From Ehretia macrophylla (Eukaryota; Streptophyta; Magnoliopsida; Boraginales; Ehretiaceae), in contig CM075775.1 of NCBI GenBank assembly GCA_037974665.1, positions 39,086,152 to 39,150,151 of the forward strand: a stretch of DNA of 64,000 nucleotides, written 5' to 3'. The position numbers and the translations under genes are program-made. Each line of letters opens with the position of its first letter. Positions within the stretch are counted from its first letter, which is position 1. A model generated the notes under the pieces. The model was given only the letters and a program-made list of their open reading frames with translations. It was not told the DNA's origin and did not search any database. Below are positions 37,921 through 50,126 of this stretch, in pieces.

Positions 37921-39504
37921 GTTAATAGAAATGTGATGGATCAGGTTGTCGTCCTTTTCGCGGCTCACGACGTACGATCTAGGACGAAAAATAGCGCAAA
38001 AGAAGAATAATATCCCGAAACTGATGAAAACGATCGATTTTGGGCTCCTAAACAAGCGTAATCGAGCAAGCTTGCTACCCCTGTCGTAGAGCTCTTGGAG
38101 AGCTTTCCAACGGTATGTTGCCCCGCGTAATTCCTTGCGAATCAAAAGTTAAGGGCACCAGAGCGACGGAGACCCGGTCCCAAGCCCCACGCCCTCGGTT
38201 TGTGGGCCCAGCCTCTACGTGAGGTGAAGTTCTCTTGCCCAAGGTGCCATGGGATTCAGTAATAAAAATGTGATGGATTAGCTTGTCGTCCTTTTTGTGG
38301 TTCACGACGTACGATCCAGGACGAAAAAATAGCGCACAAAAAGAAAAGTATCCCAAAACTGATGAAAATGTTAGGTTTTGGAATTCGAAAACAGGTATAG
38401 CCAAGCAGGCTTGCTACTCTCGTCGTAGAGCTCTCGGAGAGCTTTCCAACGGTTTCTTGTGCGCCGCGTAATTCCTTACGGATCAAAAGTTATGGGCACC
38501 AGAGCGACGGGGACCTGGTCCCAAGCCCCACGGCCCCAGTTTGCGGGCCCAGCCTCTATATGAGGCGAAGTTGTCTTTCCCAAGGTGCAGTTGCATTCAG
38601 TAATAGAAGCATGAAGGATTAGGTAGTCGTCCTTTTCGTAGCTCACGACGTACGGTCCAGGACGAAAAAATTGTGCAAAAGAAGAAAAGTGTCCCGAGAC
38701 GGATGAAAATGTTTGATTTTGGACTCTGAAAATAGGCACAACCGAGCAGGCTTGCTGCCGCCGACAGAGACCTCTCTGAGAGCTTTCCAACGGTATGCTT
38801 TGCGCCGTTTAGTTCCTTACGGATCAAAAGTTATGGGTACCGGAGTGACAGAGACTTGGCCCCAAGCCCCACACCCTCGGTTTGCGGGCCCAGCCTCTAT
38901 GTGAGGTGAAGTTGTCTTGCCCAAGTTGCTGTGGGATTCGGTAATAGAAATATGATGGATTAGGTTGTCGTCCTTTTTGCTGCTCACGACGTACCGTCCG
39001 GGACGGAAAAACAGCGTAGAAGAAGAAAAGTGTCCCAAAACTGATGAAAATGTTCGATTTTGGGCTCCGAAAATAGGCGCAGATGAGCAGGCTTGCTGCC
39101 CTAGTCATAGAGCTCTCGGAGAGCTTTCTAACGGAATGCTGTGCACTGCGTAACTTCTTACCGATCAAATGTTATGGGCACCAGAGCGACGAAGACCTGG
39201 TCACAAGCCCTACAGCTTTAGTTTGCGGGCCCAGCCTCTACATGAGGCGAAGTTGTTCCCAAGGTGCCGTGGCATTTGGTAATAGAAATGTGATGGATTA
39301 GGTAATTGTCCTTTTCGCGGCTCCCGACGTACGATCAGGGATGAAAAAACAGCACAAAAGAAGAAAAGTGTCCTGAAACTGATGAAAACGTTCGATTTTG
39401 GGCTCCAAAAATAGGCGCAGCAAAGCTATCTTGCTGCCCTCGACGTAGAGCTCTCGGAGAGCTTTCTAACGGTATGGTGTGTGCCGCGTAACTCTTTATG
39501 GATC

Positions 39505-40880
39505 AAAAGTACTGGGCACCGGAGCGACGGAGACCTGGTCCCAAGCCCCACGCCCTCGGTCTGTAGGCCCACCCACTACGTGAGGCGAAGTTGTCTTGCC
39601 CAAGATGCCACGGCATTCGGTAATAAAAATGTGATTGATTAGGTTGTCGTCCTTTTCGCGGCTCACGACGTACGATACGAGACGAAAAACAGTGTAAAAG
39701 AAGAAAAGTGTACCGAAACTGATAAAAAGGTTCAATTTTGGACTCCAAAATTGGCGCAGCCGAGCAGGCTTGCTGCCCCCATCGTACAGCTCTAGGAAAG
39801 CTTTCCAACGGTATGCTGTGCGCCGTGTAATTCCTTACGGATCAAAAGTTATGGGCACCGGAGCGACGGAGACTTGGTCCCAAGCCCCAACCCTCGGTTT
39901 GCGGGCCCAGCCTCTACGTGAGGCAAAGTTGTCTTGCCTAAGGTGGCACGGGATTTGGTAATAGAAATGTGATGGATTAGGTTGACGTCCTTTTCATGGC
40001 TCACGACATACGATCCGGTACGAAAAAATATTGCAGAAGAAGAAAAATGTCCCGAAATTGATGAAAATGTTCAATTTTGGGCTCCAAAAATAGGCGTAGC
40101 CGTGCTGGCTTGCTGCCCCCATCATAGAGCTCTCAGAGAGCTTTCCAACGGTATGGTGTGCACCGCGTAACTCCTTACAGATCAAAAGTACTGGGCACCA
40201 GAGCGACAGAGACCTGGTCCCAAGCCCCACGCCCTCGGTTTGTGGGACCAACCTCTACGTGAGGCGAAGTTGTCTTGCCCAAGGTGTCGCGGCATTCGGT
40301 AATAGAAATGTGATGGATTAGGTTGTCGTCCTTTTTACGGCTCACGACATACGATCCGGGATGAAAAAATAGTGCAAAAGAAGAAAAGTGTACCGAAACT
40401 GATGAAAACGTTCGATTTTGGTCTCCAAAATATGCACAGCCGAGCAGGCTTGCTGTCCCCGTCGTAGAGCTCTAGGAAAGCTTTCCAACAGTATGCTTTG
40501 CATCGTGTAATTCCTTACGGATCAAAAGTTATGGGCACCGGAGCGACAGAGACTTGGTCCCAAGCCCCAAGCCCTAGGTTTGCGGGCCCAACCTCTACGT
40601 GAGGCGAAGTTGTCTTGCCCAAGGTGGCGTGGGATTCAGTAATAGAAATGTGATGGATTAGGTTGTCGTCCTTTTTGTGGCTCACGACGTACGATCCAGT
40701 ACGAAAAAATAGTGCAGAGGATGAAAAGTGTCCCGAAATTGATGAAAACGTTTGATTTTGGGCTCCAAAAATAGGCGTCGCCGTGCTAGCTTGCAACCCC
40801 TATCGTAGAGCTCTCGGAGAGCTTTCCAACAGTATGGTGTGCGCCACGTAACTCCTTACTGATTAAAAGTACTAGGCACC
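39505..40880. repeat. Two-unit higher-order repeat (680 bp)
   Basis: AAAAGTACTGGGCACC, replacing AAAAGTTATGGGCACC, occurs at 39505, 40184 and (as AAAAGTACTAGGCACC) 40865, with spacings of 679 and 681 bp. The alternate units share GCTCTAGGAAAGCTTTCC near 39790 and 40470. This is a young-looking local dimer amplification. Confidence 0.8.
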
Positions 40881-41399
40881 GGAGCCACGGAGACCTGGTC
40901 TTGAGCCCCACACCCTCGGTTTATGGGCCCACCCTCTATGTGAGGCGAAGTTGTCTTGCCCAAGGTGCCACGGAATTTGGTAATAGAAATGTGATGGATT
41001 AGGTTGTCATCCTTTACGCGGCACACAATGTACGATCTGGGATGGAAAAATAGCGTAAAAGAAGAAAAGTGTCCCGAAACTGATGAAAACGTTCAATTTT
41101 GTGCTACGAAGATAGGCACAGCAAAGTCGGCTTGCTGCCTCTATCGTAGAACTCTCGGAGAGCTTTCCAACGGTATGCTGTGCACCGCGTAACTCCTTAC
41201 GGATCAAAAGTTTTTGGCACCGGAGCGATGGAAACCTGGCCCCAAGCCCCACGCCCTCCGTTTGCGGGCCCACCCTCTACGTGAGGCAAAGTTGTCCTAC
41301 CCAAGGTAACTTGGGATCCGGTAATAGAAATGTGATAGATTAGATTGTAGCCCTTTTCACAGCTCACAACATACGATCCGGTACGGAAAAACAGATCAA

Positions 41400-43440
41400 A
41401 AGAAGATAAGTATCCAAAAAGTAATGAAAACGTTCAATTTATGGCTCTGAAAATAGGCGCAGCCAAGCAGGGTTGCTACCCCCATCGTAGAGCTATCGGA
41501 GAGCTTTCCAACGGAATGCTGTGCGCCGCGTAGCTCTTTACGGATCAAAAATTATAGGCACCGGAGCGACGGAGATCTGGTCCCAAGCCCCACGCCCTCG
41601 GTTTGCGGGCCCAGCCTCTACGTGAACCAAAGTTGTCTTGCCCAAGGTGACGTGCGATTGGGAAATAGAAATTTGAGGGATTAGGTTGTCATCCTTTTAA
41701 CGGCTCACGACGTACAATCCGGGTCGAAAAAACTGCGCAAAAGAAGAAAAGTATCCCGAAATCGCTAAAATTTTTTTATTTTGGGCTCCGAAATAGGCGC
41801 AGCTGAGCAGGCTTGCTGCCCCTATCGTAGAGCTCTCGGAGAGATTTCTAACGGTGTGCTGTGCGCCGCATAATTCCTTACGAATCAGAAGTTATGGGCA
41901 CTAGAGTGACGGAGACCTAGTCCTAAGCCCCACGGCCTCGGTTTACAGGCCCAGCCTATACGTGAAGTGAAGTTGTCTTGCCCAAGGTGACGTGGGATTC
42001 GGTAATAAAAATGTGAGGGATTAGGTTGTCGTCCTTTTCGCGGCTCACGACGTACGATCCGGAACGAAAAAACAGCGCAAAAGAAAAAAAGTGTCCCGAA
42101 ACTGATGAAAACATTCGATTTTGGGCTTCAAAATAGGTGCAGTCGAGCAGGCTTACTGGCCCCGTCGTAGAGCTCTCTGAGAGATTTCCAACAGTATACT
42201 GTGCGCCGCGTAATTCCTTGCGGATCAAAAGTTATGGGCACCGGAGTGATGGAGACCTGGTCCCAAGCCCCACGACCTCGGTTTGCAAGCCCAGTCTCAA
42301 CGTGAGGCGAAGTTGTCTTGCCCAAGGTGCCATGGCATTCGGTAATAGAAATGTGATGGATTAGGTTGTCGTCCTTTTTGCGGCTCACGACGTACGATCC
42401 GAGATGAAAAATAGCGAAAAAGAAGAAAAGTGTCCCGAAACTAATGAAAACGTTCGATTTTGGGCTCCAAAAATAGGCGCAGCCGAGCGGGATTGTTGCC
42501 CCTGTCGTCCATGGGCAATAGAGCGACGGAGACCTGGTCCTAAGCCCCACGCCCTCGGTTTGCGAGCCCAGCCTCTACGTGAAGTGAAGTTGTCTTGCCC
42601 AATGTGTCGTGGCTTTCGGTAATAGAAATGTGATGGATTAGGTTGTCATCCTTTTCGTGGCTCACGACATACGATCCGGGATGAAAAAATTGCGTAGAAG
42701 AAGAAAAGTGTCCCGAAACTGATGAAAAAATTCGATTTTGGGCTCCGAAATAGGCAGAGCCGAGCAGGCTTGCTACCGCCGTTGTAGAGCTCTCAAAGAG
42801 ATTTCCAATGGTATGCTGAGCGCCGTGTAATTCCTTATGGATCAGAAGTTGTAGGTACCGGAGTGACGGAGACCTGGTCCCAAGCCCCACGCTCTCGGTT
42901 TGCGGGCTCAGCCTCTATGTTAGGCGAAGTTGTCTTCTCAAGGTGTCGTGGAATCCGGTAATAGAAATGTGATGGATTAGGTTGTTGTCCTTTTCGAGGC
43001 TCACGACGTACGATCCGGGATGGAAAAACAGTGCAGAAGAAGAAAAGTGTCCCAAAGTTGATGAAAACGTTCAATTTTTGGCTCCAAAAATCGGCGCATC
43101 CCAGTAGGCTTGTTACCGTCATCGTAGAGCTCTCAGAGAGCTTTCCAACGGTATGCGTGCGCCGCGTAACTCCTTACGGATCAAAAGATATGGGCACCGG
43201 AGCGACGGAGACCTGGTACCAGGCCCCACGCCTTTGGTTTGCATGCCCAGCCTCTACGTGAGGTGAAGTTGTCTTGCCCAGGGTGTCATGGCATTCGGTA
43301 ATAGAAATGTGACGGATTAGGTTATCATCCTTTTCGCGGCTCACGACGTACGATCAAGGACGGAAAAACAGAGCATAAGAAAAAAGTATCCTAAAACTAA
43401 TGAAAATGTTCGATTTTGGGCTCCGAAAATACACACAGCT
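41400..43440. repeat. Satellite segment matching block 2 (9.4-11.17 kb)
   Basis: Six or so units here share variants in order with block 2: TTTATGGCTCTGAAAA (41440 and 9450), GAGATCTGGTCCCAAG (41570 and 9580), a GAGGGATTAGG unit, CTCAACGTGAG (42298 and 10308), GAGCGGGATT (42485 and 10496), and GATCAAGGA with ACTAATG (43351 and 11090). It is embedded in unit types otherwise typical of the 25-50 kb region. The unit near 42508 lacks 63 bp, including the dyad. Confidence 0.7.
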
Positions 43441-45669
43441 GAGCAAGATTGCTGCCATCGTCGTAGAGCTCTCGGAGAGCTTTCCAATGGTATGCTGTGC
43501 GCCGCGTAACTCTTTACGGATCAAAAGTTATGGCCACCGGAGCGACGGAGACCTGGTCCCAAGCCCCACGGCCTTGGTTTGCGGGCCTAGCCTTTACGTG
43601 AAGTGAAGTTGTCTTGCCCAAGGTGTTGTGGCATTCGGTAATAGAAAAGTGATGCATTAGGTTGTTGTCCTTTTCGCGGCTCACGACGTACGATCCGGGA
43701 TGAAAAAACTACGTAAAAGAAGAAAAGTGTCCCAAAACTGATGAAAATGTATGATTTTGGGCTCCGAAACAGGCGCAGCCAAGTAGGCATGTTGCCCCCA
43801 TCGTAGAACTCTCAGAGAGCTTTCCAACGGTATGTTGTGTGCTGTGGAACTCCTTACGGATCAAAAGTTATGGGCACCGAAGCGACGGAGACCTGGTCCC
43901 AAGCCCCAGGCCCTCGGTTTGCGGGGCCCAGCCTCTACGTGACGTGAAGTTTTCTTGCCTAAGGTGCCGTGGCATTCGGTAATAGAAATGTGATGGATTA
44001 GGTTGTCGTCCTTTTCGCAGCTCACGACGTACGATCTGGGACGAAAAAACAGTGCAAAAGAAGAAAAGTGTCCCAAAATTGATGAAAATGTTAAATTTTT
44101 TGCTCCAAAAATAGGCGCAGCCGAGCAGGGGTGCTACCCACGTCGTAGAGCCCTCGAAGAGCTTTCCAATGGTACGTTGTGCGCCGCGTAACTCTTTACG
44201 GATCTAAAGTTATGGGCACCGGAGAAACGAAGACCTGGTCCCAAGCCCTACACCCTCGGTTTGCATGCCCTGCCTCTACGTTAGGCGGAGTTGTCTTGCC
44301 CAAGGTTTCGTGGAATTCGGTAATAAAAATGTGATGGATTAGGTAGTCGTCCTTTTCGCAGCTCACGATGTACGAACCGGGACGAAAAAACAACACGAGA
44401 GAAGAAACGTTTCCCAAAACTGATGAAAATGTTCAATTTTTGGCTCCAAAAAAAGGCCCAGCCGAGCAGGCTTGCTGCCCCATTGTAGAGCTCTCGGAGA
44501 GCTTTCCAACGGTATGCTGTGCGCCGCGCAATTCCTTACAGATCAAAAGTTATGGGCGCCGGAGCAACGGAGACCTTGTCCCAAGCCCGTCGCCCTAGGT
44601 TTACGTGCCCAGCCTCTACGTGGGGCGAAGTTGTCTTGCCCAAGGTGCCGTGGCATTCAGTAATAGAAATGTGATGGATTAGGTTGCCATCCTATTCGCG
44701 GCTCACGACGTACGATCCGGGACAGAAAAACAGCACAAAAGAAGAAAAGTGTCCTGAAACTGATGTAAACATTCAATTTAGGACTCCAAAAACAGGCGCA
44801 GTCAAGCAAGCTTGCTGCCCGCGTCATAGAGCTCTTGGAGAACTTTCCAACGGTATGCTGTGTGCCGCGTAACTAATTACGGATCAAAAGTTATGGGCAC
44901 AAGAGCGACGGAGACCTGGTCCCAAGCCCCACGACCTCAGTTTCCAGGCCCAGTCTCTCCGTGAAGAGAAGTTGTCTTGCCCAAGGTGACATGGGATTCG
45001 GTAATAGAAATGTGAGGGATCAGGTTGTCGTCTTTTTCGCGGCTCACGACATACGATCCGGGACAGAAAAACACTGCAGAAGAAGAAAAGTGTGTCGAAA
45101 TTGATGAAAACGTTCGATTTTGGGCTCCAAAAATAGGCGTATCCGAGCAGGCTTGTTGCCCCCGTCGTAGAGCTCTGGGAGAGCTTTCCAACAGTATGTT
45201 GTGCACTGCGTAACTCCTTATAGATCAAAAGTTATGGGCATTGGGGCGACGGAGACCAGGTCCCAAGCCCAACACCCTCGGTTTGCGGGCCCAGCCTCTA
45301 TGTGAGGTGAATTTGTCTTGCCCAAGGCGTCATGGGATTCAGTAATAGAAATGTCATGGATTAGGTTGTCGTCCTTTTCACAGCTCAAGACGTACGATCC
45401 GGGATAAAAAAACAGCGCAGAAGAAGAAATGTGTCCCAAAACTGATGAAAACATTCGATTTTGGGTTTCAAAAATAGGCGCAGATAAGCAGGCTTGCTAC
45501 CTCGTCATAGAGCTCTCGGAGAGCTTTCTAACGGTATGTTGTGCGCCGCGTAACTCCTTACGGATCAAAAGTTATGGGCACCGGAGCGACAGAGGCTTGG
45601 TCCTAAGCCTCACGGCCTCGGTTTGCGGGCTCAGCCTCCACGTGAGGCGAAGTTTTCTTGCCCAAGGTG

Positions 45670-48600
45670 CCATGGCATTCGTTAATAAAAATGTGATAGA
45701 TTAATTTGTCGTCCTATTCGCGGCTCACGACGTACGATCCGTGATGAAAAAATAATGCAAAAGAAGAAAAGTGTTTGGAAACTGATGAGAACGTTCGAAT
45801 TTTTGCATCAAAAGTAGGCACAGCCTAACAGGCTTGCTGCCCTCGTCGTAGAGCTCTCAGAGAGCTTTCCAACGGTATGCTTTGCGCCGCGTAATTCCTT
45901 ACGGATCAAAAGTTATGGGCATCGGAGCGACAGAGACCTGGTCCCAAGCCCAACGCCCTCGGTTTGCGGGCCCAGCCTCTACGTGAGGTGAAGTTGTCTT
46001 GCCCAAGGTGTCGTAGGATTCGGTAATAGAAATGTGATGGATTAGGTTGTTGTCCTTTTCGCGGCTCACGACGTACGATCCGGGACAGAAAAACAGCAAA
46101 GAAGAAGAAAAGTATCCTGAAACTGATGAAAACATTCGATTTTGGGCTCCGAAAATAGGGGCAGTCGAGCAGGCTTGCTGCTACCATTGTATAGCTCTCG
46201 GAGAACTTTCCAACGGTATGGTGTGCGTCGCGTAATTCCTTACAGATCAAAAGTTATGGGCACCGGTACAACGGAGACCTGGTCTCAAGCCCCAAGCCCC
46301 AAGCCCTCGGTTTGCGGGCCCAGCCTCTACATGAGGTGAAGTTGTCTTGCCCAAGGTGCCATGGGATTCGATAATAGAAATGTGATGGATTAGGTTCCCG
46401 TCCTTTTCGCGGCTCACAACTTACAATCCGGGACGGAAAAATAGCACAAAACAAGAAAAGTGTACTGAAACTAATGAAAATGTTCAATTTTGGACTCCGA
46501 AATAGGCGCAACCGAGCAGGCTTGCTGCCCCCGTCGTAGAGCTCTCGGAGAGCTTTTCAACGGTATGCTGTGCACCGCGTAACTCTTTACGGATCAAAAG
46601 TTATGGGTACCGTAGCGACGGAGGCCAGGTCCCAAGCCCCAACGGCCTCAGTTTGCGGGTCCAGCCTCCACGTAAGCCGAAGTTGTCTTGCCCAAGGTGC
46701 CATGGCATTTGGTAATAGAAATGTGATGGATTAGGTTGTCGTCCTATTCGCGGCTCACGACGTATGATCCGGGATGAAAAAATAATGCAAAAGAAGAAAA
46801 GTGTCCCAAAACTGATGAAAACGTTAGAGTTATTGCTCCAAAAATAGGCGCAACCTAGCAGGCTTGCTACCCCCGACGTAGAGCTCTCAGAGAGCTTTCC
46901 AACGGTATACTTTGCGCCGCGTAATTCCTTCCAGATCAAAAGTTATAGGCATCAGAGCGATAGAGACTTGGTCCTACGCCCTCGGTTTGCTGGCCCAGTC
47001 TCTACGTGAGGCGAAGTTGTCTTGCCCAAGGTGCCATGGGATTCGGTAATAGAAATGTGATGGATTAGGTTGTTGTCCTTTTCGAGGCTCACGACGACTG
47101 ATCCAGGATTGAAAAACAGCGCAAAAGAAGAAAAGTATCCCGAAACTGATGAAAATGTTCGATTTTGGGCTCCGAAATAGGCGCAGCCGAGCAGGCTTGC
47201 TGCCCCCATCGTAGAGCTCTCGGAGGGCTTTCTAACGGTATGCTTTGCACTACGTAATTCTTTACGGATCAAAAGTTATGGGCACCGGAGCGATGGAGAC
47301 CTGGTCCCAAGCCCAACGCCCTCGGTTTGCAGGCCCAGCCTCTACGTGAGGCGAAGTTGTCTTGCCCAAGGTGTCGTGGGATTCGGTAATAGAAATGTGA
47401 TAGATTAGGTTGTCGTCCTTTTCGCGGCTCACTTTGTACGATTCGGGATGAAAAAATAGCACATAAGAAGAAAAGTGTCCCAAAACTGATGAAAACATTC
47501 AATTTTCAGTTCTAAAAATAGGCGCAGATGAGTAGGCTTGTTGCCCCCGTCGTAGAGCTCTCGGCGAGCTTTCCAACGGTATGCTTTGTGCCGCGTAACT
47601 CCTTACGGATAAAAAGTTATGGGCAACGGAGCGACGGAGATGTGGTCCCTAGCCCCACGCCTCGGTTTGCGGTCCCAGCCTCTACATGAGGCGAAGTTGT
47701 CTTGCCCAAGGTACCGTGGCATTCGGTAATAGAAATGTGATGGATTAGGTAGTCGTCCTTTTCGCGGCTCACGATGTACGATCTGGGACGAAAAAATAGC
47801 ACAAGAGAAGAAAAGCGTCCTAAAACTGTTGAAAACGTTCGATTTTGGGCTCTGAAATTAGGCACAGCCGAGAAGGATGCCGTCCTTTTTGCGACTCACG
47901 ACGTACGATCCATGACGAAAAAATAGATCAAAAGAAGAAAAGTGTTCCAAAACTGATGAAAACGTTCGATTTTGGACTCCTACATAGACGCAGCCGAGCA
48001 AGCTTCCTGCTCCCGTCATAGAGCTCTTGGAGAGCTTTCCAACGGTATGCGGTGCGCCGCGTAACTCCTTACGGATCAAAAGTTATGGGCACCGGTGCGA
48101 CGGAGGCCTATTCCCAAGCCCCACGGCCTCGGTTTGCCGGCCCAGCCTCCACGTGAGATGAAGTTGTCCTGCCCAAGGTGCCGTATGATTCGGTAATAGA
48201 AATGTGATGGATTAGGTTGTCGTCCTTTTCGCAGCTCATGACGTACGATCCGGGACGGAAAAATAGTGCAAAAGAAGAAAAGTGTCATGATACTGATGAA
48301 CACGTTGCGTAGCCAAGCAGGCTTGCTGCCCCCATCGTAGAGTTCTCGGAGGGCTTTCCAACGATATGTTGTGCGCCGCGTAACTCCTTACGGATCAAAA
48401 GTTATGGGCATTGGAGCGACGGAGACCTAGTCCCAAGCCCCACACCCTCAGTTTTGGGGCCCAGCCTCTATGTGAGGAAAAGTTGTCTTGCCCAAGGTGC
48501 CACGGCATTCGGTAATAGAAATGTGATGGATTAGGTTGTTGTCCTTTTCGCGGCTCACGACGTATGATCCGGGATGAAAAAACAGCGCAGTAGAAGAAAA

Positions 48601-50126
48601 GTGTCCTGAAACTGATTAAAACCTTTACATTTTAGGCTCCAAAAACAGGCGTAGCCAAGCAGGCTTGTTGCCCCCGTTGTAGAGCTCTCGGAGAGCTTTC
48701 CAACGGTATGATGTGCGCCGCATAACTCCTTGCGGATCAAAAGTTATAGGCACCGGAGCGAATAAGACCTGGTCCCAAGCCCCACGGCATCGGTTTGCGG
48801 GCCCAGCCTCTACGTGAAGCGATGTTGTCTTGCCCAAGGTGACTTGGGATCCGGTAATAGAAATGTGATGGATTAGGTTGTCGTCCTTTTCGCGGTTCAC
48901 GACGTACGATCTAGGATGGAAAAACAACGCAAAAGAAGAATAGAGTCCCGAAATTGATGAAAACGTTCGATTTTGTACTCCGAAACAAGTGCAGTCAAGC
49001 AGGCTTGCTGTCCCCGTCGTAGAGCTCTCGGAGAGCTTTCCAACGTATGTTGTGCACCGCGTAATTCCTTACGGATCAAAAGTTATGGACACCAGGGCGA
49101 CGGAGACCTGGTCCCAATCCCCACGCCCTCGGTTTGCCGGCCCAGCCTCTACGTGAGGCGAAGTTGTCTTGCCCAAGGTGTCGTGCGATTTGGTAATAGA
49201 AATGTGATGGATTAGGTTGTCGTCCTTTTCGCGGTTCACGACGTACGATCCGAGATAGAAAAACAGAGCAGAAGAAGAAAAGTGTCCCGAAACTGATGAA
49301 AACGTTCGACTTTGGGCTCTAAAAACAGGCATAGCCAAGTAGACATGCTGCCCCCGTCGTAGAGCTCTCGGAGAGCTTTCCAACGGTATGCTGCGCACCG
49401 CATAACTCCTTACGGATCAAAAGTTATGGGCACCAGATCGACGGAGACCTGGTCCCAAGCCCTACGGCCTCAGTTTGCGGGCCCAGCATCTATGTGAGGC
49501 GAGGTTGTTTTGCCCAAGGTGCCATGGCATTTGGTAATAGAAATATGATGGATTAGGTAGTCGTCCTTTTCGCGGCTCACGACATACGATCCGGGACGAA
49601 AAAACTGCGCAAAAGAAAAAAAGTGTCCCGAGACTGATGAAAACGTTCAATTTTGGGCTCCGAAAATAGGCGCAGCCGAGCAGGCTTGCTGCCCCCATCG
49701 TAGAGCTCTCGGAGAGCTTTCCAACGGTATGCTTTGCGCCATGTAGTTCCTTACGGATCAAAAGTTATGGGCACTGGAGCGACGGAGACCTGGTCCCAAG
49801 CCCCACGCCCTCAGTTTGCGGGCCGAGCCTCTATGTGAGACAAAGTTGTCTTGCCCAAGGTGCCATGGGATTCGGTAATAGAAATGTGATGGATTAGGTT
49901 GTCGTCATTTTCGCGGCTCACGACGTACGATCCGGGACGGAAAAATAGCACAGAAGAAAAAAAGTGTCCCGAAACTGATGAAAACGTTCAATTTTGGGCT
50001 CCAAAATCAAGCATATCCAAGCAAGCTTGCTACCTCCTTCGTAAAGCTCTTGGAGAGCTTTCCAACGGTATGGTGTGCGCCACGTAACTCCTTACGGATC
50101 AAAAGTTATGGGCACCAGATCAACGG
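45670..50126. repeat. Higher-order satellite repeat, copy C (partial, rearranged)
   Basis: A third, less regular copy. Its markers run in the order of copies A and B: GATTAATTTGTCGTCCTATTC near 45690, GGGATTCGATAATAG with GGTTCCCGTCC near 46365-46400, GGATAAAAAG with GTCCCTAGCCCC near 47605, GTTTTGGGGCCC near 48450, CTTTACATTTTAGG near 48615, GGATCC at 48847, CCCGAGACTGATG near 49630 and AAAATCAAGC near 50003. Spacings differ from copies A and B by whole units and by local deletions (about 213 bp near 47878). It is cut off on the right by the retroelement at 50127. Confidence 0.7.

Larger units (their letters stand above)
22163..50126. repeat. 340-bp satellite array, block 4 (28 kb)
   Basis: About 82 head-to-tail units, with no inversion or foreign insertion seen. 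Typical boxes per unit are GGAGCGACGGAGACCTGGTC, GGATTAGGTTGTCGTCCTTT, CTCACGACGTACGATCC, AGCTCTCGGAGAGCT and TTACGGATCAAAAGTTATGG. Variant units recur at multiples of 340 bp and define several higher-order repeats, listed separately. Some units carry small deletions: about 27 bp near 22745, 63 bp near 42508, about 213 bp near 47878 and about 25 bp near 48302. The block ends at 50126, where a plus-strand retroelement begins. Confidence 0.96.

Noticed and set aside
22163-50126. Possible CRISPR-like array, from the regular spacing of repeats
   Set aside because: The whole 340-bp unit is repeated with no unique spacers, and the setting is a plant retrotransposon-rich region.
26476-50126. Possible 5S rRNA or other RNA gene array, given tandem units of several hundred bases
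   Set aside because: No 5S rRNA-like internal promoter boxes or rRNA sequence could be seen in the unit.
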